Shown here one piece after another: positions 1 through 12,454 of a stretch of 64,000 nucleotides of DNA. Position numbers and translations under genes: made by a program. Numbering within the stretch: the stretch's first letter is position 1; every line of letters starts with the position of its first letter. The notes below the pieces were generated by a model. The model ran no database searches. It was given only the letters and a program-made list of their open reading frames with translations, and had not been told where the DNA came from. Source of the DNA: Paratinospora sagittata (lineage: Eukaryota; Streptophyta; Magnoliopsida; Ranunculales; Menispermaceae); NCBI GenBank assembly GCA_035771175.1, contig CM069612.1, positions 29,398,150 through 29,462,149 of the forward strand, in the 5' to 3' direction.

Positions 1-859
1 TCACTTAAGCATAAGAAAATAACAATAAACTTTTTTTTTATAATTTTATTTTTATCTTCTTCTGTCAACCTTGCAGGCAATGTATTTCTTCTTTTTATTA
101 CTTTTTACGGTCCATCTTGTACTAACAGAGATCGCATCTTAATTTATTAAATATTAAAGTATTTTTAGCATTAAACTTCTCAACCTTTTACTTTGTAGTC
201 ATATCATCGATTAACTCTGGTGGCTACGTAGATCTCATCGACACGATCACACCGTAATAAACAAAATTAAAATCGGACTTAGGATGACTTCAATATCAAA
301 TAAATAAACTATGCCAACAAACACTTGTCTTACGGTGTTATTGTGCTACAACGTAACCAAACCCAAAAGAAGAAATAAGAATTCTTCCCTTTGTTCACGA
401 TTGTTTGTAATAATCACAAAAGGATTACTTACCCAAACGTTTTGCGATACTGTATCGCACACACCTTCTTTTTTCTTTTTTTTTTCTTTTGTTCCCACTC
501 GGTCACACGGATCCAATCGAAGCGCTCAGCGCAGCACACCAGATTTATGTGATTTAACCAAAATTTATTTATAAAAATAAAAATATTTATTAATATGAGA
601 GAATATAATACAACACTCATAATATCTGTCTATTTTTTTTTTCTTACCTCTTAATACTAAATAAAAAGCTTTAGACTTAATTCTTAATTTAAACTAAAAA
701 AAATTTCTATTCAATTTAAAAAACTAATACAGTCACAAACACTAATAAATAAAAATATATAATAATAAAAATATTACTAATACACATAATAAATTGAGCC
801 ACATTATAAATAACAATTTAATGTTTTAGATAGGATGACAAACCTAGCATTCTCCTAAT
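1..859. other. AT-rich spacer, no gene seen
   Basis: Very AT-rich sequence with homopolymer runs and only short ORFs lacking recognisable motifs. I looked for a Csl last exon here, because Csl-type 3' flank follows at about 860, and found none. Confidence 0.5.
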
Positions 860-1450
860 TTTCATTAAGGACGGTGAATAATAAAGCACCAAGACGTCAC
901 TCCTTATATCATAACATTTGTTTTTAAATTATTGTCCCTAGGTTGCCAACCTCGTGTTCTTGTCTTTTGTATAGAGTTCAAAATAATTAGTTTTATCGTC
1001 TTGCATTATAGTGGGCCCTCATGTGAACCCTTGGAATTTTCGGCCTTATATATTCATTTTTATTTTAATCTTTTTAAGAGAAAAAATCCAATAAAAAAAA
1101 CATGTCTTGATATTTTATAATACATATAACTAGTTTCTAACTTATTTGCTTCCAAGAAGGGCATAACATTTTCATTTAGAAAATACTAAAAGAAGCTTTT
1201 TTTTTTTTTTTTTTTTTGTAGAAAATAATAAAAGTGGAGGTTTTATTTTTTATTTTTTTAAAGAAATTGTAAAATAATAATATTGATGACTCGGTTAATA
1301 TAGACAGATTTATTGCCATCTAAGACAGTAACGAATTATATATCGAATCATATACGAAATATAAAATTCAATAATAATTTTTGTTTTTCAAAAAATGTTA
1401 AAGTCACATTGATTACTCATGGATTACATGTCACATCACTTTGACATAAG
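860..1450 (+). repeat. Orphan copy of a Csl 3' flank
   Basis: This block aligns by eye with the sequence just downstream of Csl-1 (about 20590-21110), and its first half with the sequence downstream of Csl-3 (about 40840-41030). Shared landmarks, in the same order, include a 'cataacatttg' motif, a 'cttggaatttt' motif, a stretch reading 'atatattcatttttatttt', then an 'atccaataaaaaaaaca' motif and 'actagtttctaacttatttg'. No Csl coding sequence precedes it. It is inferred to be the tail of a former or truncated Csl copy, or a segmental duplication of the flank alone. Confidence 0.7.
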
Positions 1451-3298
1451 TCAAATATAATAGTAACAGATTTTCTATAATACCCTGGGTTAGATTTCCA
1501 CAAAAAAGAAAAATTAAAATTAAAATTAAAATTTAAACTTTCCGCAGGGTGCCTGAATGTTTGGGTGCATGCCTTTGGGCATCCTTTTATTCTTATTTAA
1601 AGAACTCTTTTTCTTTATTTTACACTTCAAAATCACTTCTTCTTATAATTTTTCTTCTTTCTCACTTATTTTGAGTTTTTGTCTTATTCAAGAGAAGGCG
1701 CCAGTTCTCGAAGAAAATTTTTATCTGAAATTGGAAAACGAAATATAGGTTTCCGTGTCTTATAACTTTTATTAAAGTTACATTCATTTATCATTATATC
1801 TACTATTTATTTACACTGCATTATTACGTATAATGTTTATACTTATCATACTTATACATGTATATTTGAAGTTTATGTATTATACCGTTGTTATGCCTGA
1901 TTAGTAGTTGGTTTAACCAAACTCATTCTTTTCCTCGGTAACTTTAAATATTGAACAGAAGGCAGCGTGTTGGTATAGCAACCAACATCTTATCTCTGTG
2001 TGTGGTAGTGACTATTATTTTAATAATATGCAAGTCCACTTCTTTGTTTTGTATTTTAACTGCTTACTTTTCACTTTTAAGATAGGCAGATTTTGAAATT
2101 AATGGCCTTTAAACTTCATGGTGAAGTTATATAGTTTTCATCATCTTTGTGGCGCCGTCCTCACTATTGCCTGTTGAAGTTATACACTTGTTACTTCTTT
2201 ATTTTTTCAAGAACTTAACGCTCTTTTCATGCTTAATGCAATCAACTTTTCTGGGCTACTAACTATTCTTCTAAGTTAATCAAATCAAAACAATATTACT
2301 ATTTTCAGTTGAGCAATCATATTCCATGATGTAATTAAGTACATTTTTTTTTGTTTTATTTTTTAACTGTGCACCAATATGGATCTATAAAGCTTTATGC
2401 TTGATCAACTTCTTTTTGTTAGTGCACAAGGATTTACAAATTTATTATCTTTCTATATGATTTTCTCTATTTAAGTGTAGGCATGTGTGACATTAGTTGT
2501 TTTTATTTTATTTTATTCAGCTCATATATGATTTTCTTATCTTTTTATATGATTCTCTCTGTTTAAACAATAGCAACATTTAAAGTGGTTGTTCACTCTA
2601 TGCTTTTCCCATTAGTTAGTGCATACTTCATAATGACCAGCAACATTAAACAATCCCAATTTATCTTTTTCTTCTAATGGAAAAATAGAAAACCTATCAC
2701 TTGATATTTTGAGAGAATTTCAGCTTATGTTATTTCTCCTCTAGGTTTTAGTAATTACAGTTATGATCTTCATAACACTAAGTTGTATGTGCTTGAGTTT
2801 GATATGTTTTTCTATTCTTTGCCTCTTAGGGATTCCTATTTAAGTATGGATGGTTTATAGTTATTTATTGCTTGGAGAATTTTTGTGATGTGGTGGATTA
2901 TGATCGAGTACCAAGGTATTGAATTCATGGATTCACTGAACAATAGCACAAAGAACAATAGTATAATTGATCTATAATTTTATTTTTGTTACTGACTTAA
3001 GTTCTAATAATGGGATTTGCTTTTTATTTATTTTTATTTTCTAATACTGCATGGGGTTTAGTTCATTTGGTATGCGGTATTGGTTTTGATTTTCAGGGCT
3101 TCCTTGTATGGTTTTATGTTTCTGGCATGGACTTCTTGATTAATTTACCTGGCCATGGTTCTTAGAAGCAGAATGAAGTCACAATAAACTTTGGCATTAA
3201 CTATTTAGGACGGTCTTTATGTGCTAACTCTCTCTACAATGGTGGTCCTGAATAGTTTAGATTTTAGGACCCAAATGAGTAAGCCTGTAGTACTTATG
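1451..3298. other. Spacer without recognisable genes
   Basis: AT-rich sequence with short ORFs that match nothing I recognise. It may be the 5' part of the CACTA element whose transposase starts near 4865, but no 'CACTACAAG'-type 5' terminus was found. Confidence 0.4.
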
Positions 3299-3764
3299 TG
3301 TCACACCCTGCGGATGTGATGGGTACCTCCTACTCGAGCGTACTCCAGCCATAGCACCACATAATATTGTCCTATCCCGGTGTATAGCCTGCCACATAAG
3401 GACGTCTCGTACCCCCGGGATCATTTGTCCACTCTATTCATGAATAGCGCAGAACCTCCCCTGGATTCGAACCTCAAACCTCATATAGGTTGATTTTCCA
3501 ATCCGAGTAGCTACTGAACCAATGACTTAGTTGTTACTCGGATTGCGAAATCAACCTATATGAGGTTTAAGGTTCGAATCCGGGGGAGACCCTACACTAT
3601 TCATGATAAATAGTGTGGACAAATGATCCCGGGGGTACTAGACACTGTTGAGTGGGCTGTGCATTGGGATGAGACAATATTATGTGGTGCTATAGCTGGA
3701 GTATTTCCTGCGGGGGTACTCATCACCCTAGGTATGGGGCACTGTGTGCAACCCAGGTGTGACA
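3299..3764. mobile_element. Foldback (hairpin) MITE, 466 bp
   Basis: The ends are perfect 9-bp inverted repeats (TGTCACACC at 3299-3307 and its complement ending at 3764). The inverted similarity continues inward for most of the element: the left arm (3299-3515) and right arm (3535-3764) are imperfect reverse complements that meet in a short loop. A related 156-bp copy lies in Csl-2 intron 6. It has no coding capacity. No convincing target-site duplication was found, so the superfamily is open (Mutator-like is possible). Confidence 0.75.
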
Positions 3765-4864
3765 TTAGGTGACTAAGATGTGGAACACTTAGGTGTCTAA
3801 CATTGTTGGTCATTAATTATATACCAAATTATTGATTTTGTTGACATCCTTGTTGGCGTATGGGGCATTGGCCAATGTTTGTTTTTTCTTTTTTCGTTTT
3901 GTTTTCTTTTATTTTATTTTATTTTAGTTTACTTGTAAAAATTTGTTGTTTGTTGATGGATGGAAGAATTATATGCTAAATAATTGTCTGTGGTAAGAAA
4001 TGTCGTCTCCACCCAATCCATTAGTTGAATTTGCTGATTCTGTTGTTTTAATATCTTGGATCTTTTGGCATTGCTTCTAGTTTAAGAGTTTGTTCCTAGT
4101 CCCTGTTATTGTGCTTTTTCACTATCAAGTGCGCAAAATCTAATAGGATATTTTTATTCTTTTTATAATATTTGCAATGGAGTCCAATTCAGATATTCAA
4201 GATTCACAAGTTAAAAGAACAAGACAAGTATAGGGTATCCCAACCATTAACATATAGGGAACAAAGCATGAGTAGTTACTTTTGGTGTTTTAAAGTGTTT
4301 TCTTGGATTGTTTGGAATTGGTGTTGGCCTAGTGAATCTTAAGCTAAATTGAGTTTTTAAGAAGCTTAAGGCACTTAGCAATTAACACTTAACTTAATGC
4401 GCCTACTTGAAGCATATGGCAGTTAGCAGTTAGCACTTAACTTAATGATTTGCTTGTATTGCCCAGTTAGCAGTTAGCACTTAACTTAATGATTTGCTTG
4501 TATTGCCCAATAGCGTTATTCATGCAAAATGATATTTTCTTGCTTTTGATTTTTTATTCATATTTTGTTTAATTTTCAATTGAAAATTCATGACAAATGA
4601 GGATTGCTTGTTATCATTTGATGTCCATGCCTTGATCAAGAAGTGTTGTTCATTTTTACCTTTTTTTTTTTTTTTTTTTTTCTAAAATAGTGATTTTATT
4701 TTTCATTGTGATTTTTATTCCTGTTGTGAGTGTGATATGTATAGAGTTGATTCCAAACTCAACTCATCTACATAATTTTGGATATATTTTCATCTTTTCA
4801 TGACTAATATTTTATACTTTGCGGGTATAGATAGGTTGTCAAAGGAAACCAAGAATTGATAAGA
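3765..4864. other. Spacer upstream of the CACTA transposase
   Basis: AT-rich sequence with a 44-bp tandem duplication and a T-run near 4663-4681. No gene recognised. If the CACTA element is contiguous, this is its 5' non-coding part. Confidence 0.4.
4421..4508. repeat. Exact 44-bp tandem duplication
   Basis: Units 4421-4464 and 4465-4508 are identical; each begins AGTTAGCAGTTAGCACTTAA and ends TATTGCCC. Exact identity implies a recent replication slippage. There are two units with no spacer, so it is not CRISPR-like. Confidence 0.9.
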
Positions 4865-7146
4865 ATGGACAAAGAATGGGTGAAGTTTAATAGACTTTCA
4901 AAAGAATATCAAGATGGACTTAAGAATTTTGTCAAAATAGCTAGTGAGAATGTTGGAAATGCTGAAAAGATTGTTTGTCATTGTGTACGATGTATTTGCC
5001 TTGATCACCAATATGTTGACATAGTTTATGAACATTTGGTGATCAAAGGGATGGATCCTACTTACAAAAATTGGGTTATACATGGAGAAGCCCCGGTTAA
5101 ATCCCAAATGAATGAAGACATTGGTACGTCTCAAACACATAAAATGTATGAAATTGTATATGCTCAAGAGTATGGTAATGAAGAATTCATGGAAGAAATG
5201 GCCTCTGAGGATTTTAAGGAAAAATTGGAAGATGCCGAGAAACCTTTATATTCGGGTTGCAAAAACTACACAAAATTGTCGGCAACTGTGGTTTTATATA
5301 AACACAAGGTTTCATATGGTCTATTTGATGCCGAGTTTAATGATCTTCTACAAATCCTTCAAGATATTTTACCTGAAGATAATATCCTTCCTGATTCACT
5401 TTATAATTCAAGAAAGCTTCTTAAGACTTTTGAATTCGGATATGAGAAGATAGAGGCTTGCATAAATGATTGTTGTTTATTTAGGGGAGAGAATGAGCAT
5501 ATGGACAAATGCCCTAAGTGTGGTTAATTTAGATGGAAAGTGAATCAAAGAACTTTGAAGATTCAGAAAAGGATATCAACAAAAGTTTTGCGTTACTTTC
5601 CAATTATTCCACGGTTCAAAAGATTGTTTATGTCACCTGCAAAGGCTGAACAACTAATTTGGCATTCCACAAATAAAAAAGATGATGGTAATATGAGACA
5701 TCCAGTTGATTCAATGGCATGCGATACAATCAATACTAAGTGGCCAGAGTTTTCATTAGAACCAAGAAACTTGAGACTAGGACTTTCTGACCCATGGATT
5801 TAACCTTTTTAATAATTTAAGTTGTAGTTACAGTTGTTGGCCTGTGATATTGGTGATATATAATCTTCCATATTGGTTGTGCATGTCTCAAAATAAATTA
5901 ATGTTGACATTATTAATACCAGGGCCAAGGCAACCTGGTAATGACATCGACATCTATTTGGAGCCACTAATAGATGATCTTAAAGAACTATGGTCTGTAG
6001 AAGTGGAAGCGTATGATGAATTTAGTAAGGTCGTGTTTAAAATGAAAGCAATTCTGATGTGGGCGATAACTGGTTTTTCAGCTTATGACAATCTAGCTAG
6101 CAGTACTACAAAAAGCTAGCATGTCCTACTTGTGGTCCCAATATATGTTTCAAATGGTTGCCTTGTAGTACGAAAATGTCATACGTGGGTCATAGGCGTG
6201 CGTTTTCTTACAATACCTCACCCGTGGTGTGAGAAAAAGAAGTGGTTTGATGGGACAATAGAAAATAGGGGAAAACCTAAACCTGTGACTAGTGAAAAGA
6301 TTTTACTTACTTTGAAAGATGTTAAAAATGATTATGGAAAAGGTGGGAAGAAGAAAAGGAAGAAAACAATGTCCAATTCGAATGAAATGTGGAAGATAAA
6401 ATCAATTTTCTTCAACTTGCCCTATTGGAAGGTAAGCTTCTTCAAACTTTTGAATTAGGATACGAGAAGATAGTTTTATGATGAAAACAGTTTTAGAATA
6501 TTGATTAATATTCTTATGGTTATGTTGTAATGTATTTTATACTTTTGCCTTTGTTTTATCTTAGGATTTGGACTTATGCCACAACTTGGACGTCATGCAT
6601 ATCGAAAAAATTGTTTGTGACAGTATTCTTGAAACAATATTGGATGTGAAAGGAAAATCAAAGGATGGCCTTGAGTCTTGTAACGATTTGCAAAAAATGA
6701 GAATTAGGCGGGAATTACATCCCCAAGAGAGAGGAAATAGATTTTATTTACTTGCAGCGTACATGTTATCAAAGAAAGAGAAACAACTTTTTTGTCAAAG
6801 GCTTCATGGGTTAAAACTACCCGATGGTAATAGCTCTAACATTAGAAATTTCATATCATTAGATGAATATAAGCTAGTCGGCTTTAAGTCTCATGATTGT
6901 CATACCTAATGCAACAATTGTTATCGGTAACATTAAGAGGGACTTTTGCCAAAAGGACCAAGAAATGCAATATTTCGCTTATATATATATATATCTTTCA
7001 TGAAAATGGCTCGTTTAGCTAGATTCAACAATCCTCATATTCAAGTGTCTTCTGTTGTGGATTATAAGGCCTTAGTTCTACATGATCAATGGTTTAGACT
7101 TGACTTGCATCCAATTCATAATTCAAATGGAGTCTTGGGCGCATAA
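4865..7146 (+). pseudogene. CACTA (En/Spm) transposase, decayed
   Basis: The translation starts with a Transpos_assoc-like domain (MDKEWVKFNRLSKEYQDGLKNF...) and runs into the TNP2-type core: residues like 'PESFYEAKKLL', 'ACINDC' with a CPKCG knuckle, 'RWKVNQRT', 'LRYFPIIPRFKRLF', 'IWHST', 'MRHPVDS', 'NTKWPEFSLEPRNLRLGLS', 'LIPGPRQPGNDIDIYLEPL' and 'HNLDVMHIEK'. This motif order is diagnostic of plant CACTA TNP2 transposases. It is broken by an in-frame TAA at 5526-5528 just after CPKCG, by frame changes near 5790-5840, 6110-6135 and 6905, and by a jump to a C-terminal segment (7000-7146, 'NPHIQVSSVVDYKAL') with the middle deleted. A GT-AG intron (about 6431-6563) sits before 'DLDLCHNLDV'. 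The start is the ATG at 4865. A non-functional relic that would need trans-acting transposase to move. Confidence 0.88.
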
Positions 7147-8067
7147 CTGTATTGGGATCTTTGTTTAAGATATATAAAGAATAGTTTCACCCAATAAAAA
7201 GGTAGGTAGCTAGAGAAGTATTGTTGACCATACTTTTCACCACATATATCCACCAAAGTATGGTTTCTTTTTTTAGTAACACTATTTTGCTTGTTCAGGT
7301 TCTCTTATTTTGTGATCTTCCAAGATTGCTTGTTTTGCATGGTATGATTTTTTGTTTTTTAGGTTTTAGGTTTTATTAACTGTAAAGCTTTTGAGGTTGA
7401 ATCACATCTCAAGTGATGATTCATCTTTGCAAGATTAATATTGAATTGAAACCTAGAAATATATTAAGGTGTAGTTCTTATTGCTAGGTTTAATTAGTCT
7501 ATCTCGTTCCTTCGAAGATGATGCATAAAATTATAATAAATTCCTTTTAATTTGCACTTTTATGCCTTTTTTATCAGAATATATGTTTTAACCTTACAAC
7601 TCAAGATATGTATCATCTTTTCCATTGCAAAGCCTACAAACTAAGTTTATGTTTACTGCATCTTTAAGGAAGCATTTGGTGTTTTTGATGATTTGGGAAA
7701 TGGTGGTTATTTGGTGAAGAAATTAAGAAATATGTATGTCATTTTTTTTCTTTAAATTGTATGAACTAGTTATTTATAGATTGATTAAATTTTTAGATGT
7801 AAAAAATATAAGTGAAACTCTGTCAATTTTTTTAATGTTCCTCGTAAAGCGTATTGATATATGAATTACTTAATTTCTACTTTTACCTTTATAATATTAA
7901 TAATGTCATTTGTAAATTTTAGTTTCTTTAATTTGTCTAATTGAGTTTTTTTTTTTTTCATGTAGGTGTGGAGATTCAAATGATGAAAAAGAGCTACACT
8001 GAACTTTTTATAAGAAATGTCACAAAACTATATTTTTTAGCTTTGGAAGTTTTTTGATAAGTGTAAA
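7147..8067. other. Probable CACTA 3' interior, non-coding
   Basis: AT-rich sequence between the transposase relic and the subterminal repeats, with no ORF of interest. It is inferred to belong to the CACTA element because the 3' terminus lies at 8634 in the matching orientation. Confidence 0.45.
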
Positions 8068-8289
8068 TTTTTTGAGTTTAATTTCTAAGTGTAAATGGCA
8101 TGCATGTGGTTGTATATACAATTTCTTATATGAAAAATTATATAATTTTACACCTTGATGTATTTGCTTTCATTGAGATATAGTTTTTTTTTATGAATTG
8201 AAAAAAATTATAAAAATTTAAGCATTATTAAATATTAAGTATTAATTAGAGTACATTATAATATTTAAAATCCAAATTACTATAAAAAT

Positions 8290-8634
8290 ATCATATATTT
8301 TCTACGGCATACAACGCTAGTCATTAAATCAACGGGGAGATATAAATATTTACGGCATGCTAAACAAGCCGTTACAACAAGTTTTACGACTTATTTAGAC
8401 AAGCCGTTAAAAATATATTTGTGTCATTGATAATGACATATTTACGGCTTGTTTGTAACAAGCCGTTAAAAGTATATTCAATGGTGCATTTAACAAGCCG
8501 TGAAAAGTTAAAACTGTGTCGTTAATAGTGGAAGCGTTACCACGACTTCTTGAACGACGGCTTGGGGTCCCAAGCAACTAAAAGGTTTTTACGACTTGTT
8601 TGACAAGCCATTGAAAGTCATTTTTCTTGTAGTG
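8290..8634 (+). repeat. CACTA 3' subterminal repeats and terminal inverted repeat
   Basis: The sequence ends at 8621-8634 with TTTTTCTTGTAGTG, the complement of the classic plant CACTA terminus CACTACAAGAAAAA. Upstream are many short direct and inverted copies of a motif like 'ACGGCTTGTTT' / 'AACAAGCCGTTAAAA' (for example near 8340, 8400, 8450, 8490, 8590), the arrangement that binds the element's transposase. The bases after the terminus (TGT) are candidates for a 3-bp target duplication. No matching 5' terminus was found in the window. Confidence 0.88.
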
Positions 8635-8759
8635 TGTTTTTTTTCTTTATTGAATTTGTGAGATTGGAATATAAATCCTTATTAGGATGTGTGAGAAGAG
8701 TGTATGAGAATTTATGAATTGTGTGGAAACACTTGGGATTTAAGAGGTTGGAATGTAAC

Positions 8760-9674
8760 CATGGTCTAAAAATTCGCCGAATTTTGGCGAAATTTGGCGA
8801 ATTTTTTCGGTTTTTTTACCATCGAAGTGCAAAGTGGGATGTAAAATAAAAAATACAAAAATTTGCTAAATAATTCGATAAACTTCGACAACTTCGACGA
8901 AATTCGATAAACTTCGACAAAAGTTTAGTTTTTCAATAAAAAAAAATGCAAAAATTCGATAAAATTCGACAAAATTCGATGAAATTAGACAGAGAAGTAA
9001 AAAAGATGTTACTTCATCAATAAAAAACAAAAAAAACACTAATAATTATGTATTATTTTCAACTTCATCAACCAACATAGCAATATAAATTTTAAAAAAT
9101 AATTTAACAAGTTAACAAATTATGTAGTTTATGGGATATGCTTTACCAAAAAAAAAAAAAAAAGAAGCAAAATAAATAAATAGTTAAAGTCGAAATAAGA
9201 TAAAAATTTAAAAATAAATTAAAAGATTTCCTAAAGTCATCTTTTTTTAGTTAACTCTTATGCAACAAGATTAATAAACAACACATTCAAATAATAAACT
9301 AATAAATTAAGCATGATAGAATTCAAACTAGTAAAGTATATGGTCGAGAAGCAAACCACCACAAAATTAAATATCAAAATAAAGAAAACAAATTAAGACC
9401 AAAAGCCGTCATTCAAATTCATCAACTCACTTAACAAGATTGATTTTGTTAGGTCGTTTATTGATATTTTTATGTATTAAAAATGTCTATTTATATTAGT
9501 TTTTAGTTTATACTACAATAAATTTAGATATTTAAGTATATATGCAAAAATTCTCTAAACTTCTCTAATTTAGCAAATTTTTACAAAAATTCTCCATGTC
9601 AAATTAAACTTCTCTGAATTAATTCTGATTTTTGAAGGTCGAAGTTTAGGGCGAAATCGAAGTTTCGTACCTTG
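8760..9674. mobile_element. hAT-like non-autonomous element, 915 bp
   Basis: It is flanked by an 8-bp duplication, AATGTAAC (8752-8759 and 9675-9682), the size made by hAT transposases. The ends are degenerate inverted repeats: CATGGTCTAAAAATTCG at the left and, on the complement, CAAGGTACGAAACTTCG at the right. No transposase is present. The equivalent site upstream of Csl-4 (about 63180-63195) reads straight through as 'aaatgtaactatagg', an empty site that confirms both borders. Confidence 0.85.
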
Positions 9675-9689
9675 AATGTAACTATAGGT

Positions 9690-9897
9690 TACGACATTGG
9701 TTCTGCTTAAAAGAACTTTTTAAAAAATGCTTTTAGAAAAAACTGATCTCTCTCTCATTTTTTTTTTCTAAAAGCTGAAAACTTTTTTTTTTCTTTTTAA
9801 TTGTAGTTTTGATAAAAATAAGGGTTGTCAAACACTTTTAAATGAGATTTTTTTTTCAAATGCACTTAAGGAAAGCTTTTTCAAATGGGGCCATCCC
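9690..9897. mobile_element. Possible MITE of the 'AAAAGC / TTTGGGG' type
   Basis: A T/A-rich block from about 'ggttctgcttaaaagaac' to 'tcaaatggggccatccc', with inverted 'aaaagct/agctttt' segments. A similar block is found at 44349-44560. The borders and target duplication are not clear. Confidence 0.4.
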
Positions 9898-11075
9898 AAA
9901 TTGTAAGGGTGTCACTGAAAGTCAAGTTTAACACGTCGGTCTTAAAAAAAGGGTCTTTTTTTAGGAGTTAGTTTGTTCCCATTGTTTGGAGCATTAGATA
10001 TTTTGCTGCAAAGGCAAATTGATTGTGAAGTGCGAAATATGATGATGAATCCATTGTTGGGCTATCTTTGTGAATTTTACTTATTACCAAATAAGTAATA
10101 TATTTTTGTTTGTTCCCATTGTTTTTTTATTGAAAAATATTGGTGTGCCAAAAACGTGCTTCAAAAACCCTACATATTGAGTGTTCTTCACTTTTTTGAG
10201 TTTAATTTCTAAGTGCAAATAGCATGAATGACGGTTGTATATACAATTTTTTATATGAAAAATTATATAATTTTACACCTTGATGTATTTGCTTTCATTG
10301 AGGTATAGTTTTTTTTTTTTTATAAATTGAGAAAAATTATAAAAATTTAAGCATTATTGAATATTAAGTATTAATTATAGTACATTATAATATTTAAAAC
10401 CCAAATTACTATAAAAATATCATATATTTTTTATTGCATACAACGCAAGTCATCAAATATTTACGGCATGTTAAACAAACCATTAAAACAAGTTTTACGG
10501 CTTATTTAGACAAGCCGTTAAAAATATATTTGTGTCGTTTATAATGGCATATTTACGGCATGTTACAAATAAGCCGTTAAAATTATATTCAACTGCACAG
10601 TTAATAAGTCGTGAAAAATTAAAACTGTGTCGTTAATAGTGAAAACTTTACCACGACTTCTTGAACGACAACTGTCAAAAGGTTTTTACGGCTTGTTATT
10701 AAATTTGTGAGATTGGAATATAAATCCTTATTGTGATGGAATTTATGATCTGTGTGGAAACACTTGAGATTTAAGAGGTTGAAATGGAGATTTTTTCTCA
10801 AATGCACTTAGTAAAAGCTTTTCCAAATTGGGACATCCTAAATTTGTTGGTGCTTGCGAAGGTGTCGGTGATATGAAAGTCACGTTTAGGAGTTGGTTTG
10901 TTCCCATTGGATATTTTGCTGCAAAGGCAAATTGACTGTGAATTGCGGGCCTTGCGGCGGTGTAATTGGAGAAGAAAAGAAAATAAGTATTTGTTTATTA
11001 AAAATTATTGGTGTGCCAAAAACGTGCTTCAAAAACCCTACGTAGTGAGTGTTCATCACTTTTTTGACCATGAGT

Positions 11076-12447
11076 TCGTGGTATAGAGTGATTCATATTT
11101 ATGTTTTTAGTGATCACTTTACGGTAGTTTTGAATAACGATCACTTGCTGGTTTTGAATATTTGGTTTGAAGATTCGTCAAAGCCGTTGAAGATTTGGTT
11201 TGAATAAAAAAATGTCAATTGCTCAAAATTTTGGTGCAAAATTGTTGAAATTAGAAACAATCTAAATTATATTTTATTAGAGTTCGTGGCTTATTAAAAA
11301 TTATAAATTTAAATTTATTTATTTTTGAGTGTTAATACAAAGTTAGAGAATGACGGCAAAAGACATACAGAACTCGAACGAAGACCATGCAAACTAATTA
11401 ATATGTTCTCACTCTCATTTTTATCAACATATTAAAAAAAAATTCTAATTTATTTATAAGAGAAGAGAATTAAACTTCTAACTTTGAGTAAAAAAGTTTA
11501 AATGCAAGTTTGTAAGGTTGAGAAATTAAAAATTATTTATTATAAGTGTTTAAAAATTAAATTTTAGTGTATATAATTGTACGGCATCATAAGTTTTAAT
11601 AGAAATAAAGTATTCTCCTCCAATTTTTTTTTTTTTTTTTAGATCTAACAAGTGATTAAATAATCACAAAGATCCAAATTCCAATCAATAAGAGAAAATT
11701 GAAACTTTTCTTCTTCAAACGGAATCCTAATTCAAAGCCAGCAACTGAGACCATTCAAAACTACACCAAGATGAGAATCACGTCAAAGAACAAATCAAAA
11801 CCCGCGTGGGGCCTTTTTTTCTTCTCCAATCACACCGAACCTCTCTGTCCATAATTAGCTTTTGCGTGTGAACAAATAGTTCCCAAAAAACCTCTCTTCT
11901 GTACCCACATATAAAACTCAGTTTCAGACCACACATAAAATATATTAACAATGCCGGCAACCTAACAGTGACATTCCAACAGCAAAACCCAGTAGGATCA
12001 GCATCCACTCCACTACCTCACCACATCAAATTTTTGGGTTAGTTGGGAGCTTTTTCCTGTCCTTCTCATTCATGAATGGCAAAAGGAAAAATTGAACATT
12101 TTCTTCTAGGCTGTTCCGCAAAGAAAAGTTTTTTTTTTTATGAGGCTTTCCATATTATACACAAACATATGCTTGGAGAAAGTCTAGTGAAATATCAACC
12201 AAAAGAAGAATAATCTAGGTATGTATTTGTCGACATCATTTTCTTACGCTAACTAACGTACAACTCATTTGGATGTTTTAAAATACATACACATTTTTAA
12301 ATATTTAAGAAAAACTAACTAAACGTTAGTGTCAAAAAATGGTATTGACCCCCAATTTTCATGTAACATTATTCTAATGACAATATTTACTTTTTTTTAA
12401 TGTATATTTACCATCAATCTCACTCTATTATTTCACATCTCAAATGC
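11076..12447 (+). other. Csl-1 distal promoter region
   Basis: No gene seen. The part at 11640-11815 ('aacaagtgattaaataatca...' to 'cgcgtggggc') is nearly the same as the sequence just upstream of Csl-4 (63665-63790), marking shared promoter sequence. Csl-4 lacks about 0.6 kb that Csl-1 has between this block and the TATA box. Confidence 0.6.
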
Positions 12448-12454
12448 TATAAAA
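12448..12454 (+). promoter_or_regulatory. TATA box of Csl-1
   Basis: TATAAAA, 74 bp before the ATG, in the context 'aaatgctataaaagaagga', which is conserved upstream of Csl-3 and Csl-4. Confidence 0.75.

Larger units (their letters stand above)
8068..11075 (+). repeat. Tandem duplication of about 2.1 kb and 0.9 kb units
   Basis: Unit 1 (about 8068-10199) and unit 2 (about 10200-11075) are direct repeats. Both carry the CACTA subterminal region (8068-8600 and 10200-10695), the flank reading 'gagattggaatataaatcc' (8654 and 10710) and a tail with 'ggtgtgccaaaaacgtgctt' (10142 and 11009). Unit 2 lacks the last CACTA bases and a stretch covering the hAT insertion site. The duplication therefore post-dates the CACTA insertion. 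Confidence 0.8.

Noticed and set aside
311..574. An 87-residue ORF near the left edge
   Set aside because: Low-complexity Phe/Ser stretch with no motif, splice context or paralog.
1..859. Last exon of an upstream Csl gene
   Set aside because: Expected because Csl 3' flank follows, but no match to the exon 9 motifs (such as '[15 protein letters not shown]') was found in any frame.
4421..4508. CRISPR-like direct repeats
   Set aside because: Two adjacent identical 44-bp units with no spacer, in a plant nuclear genome; simple tandem duplication.
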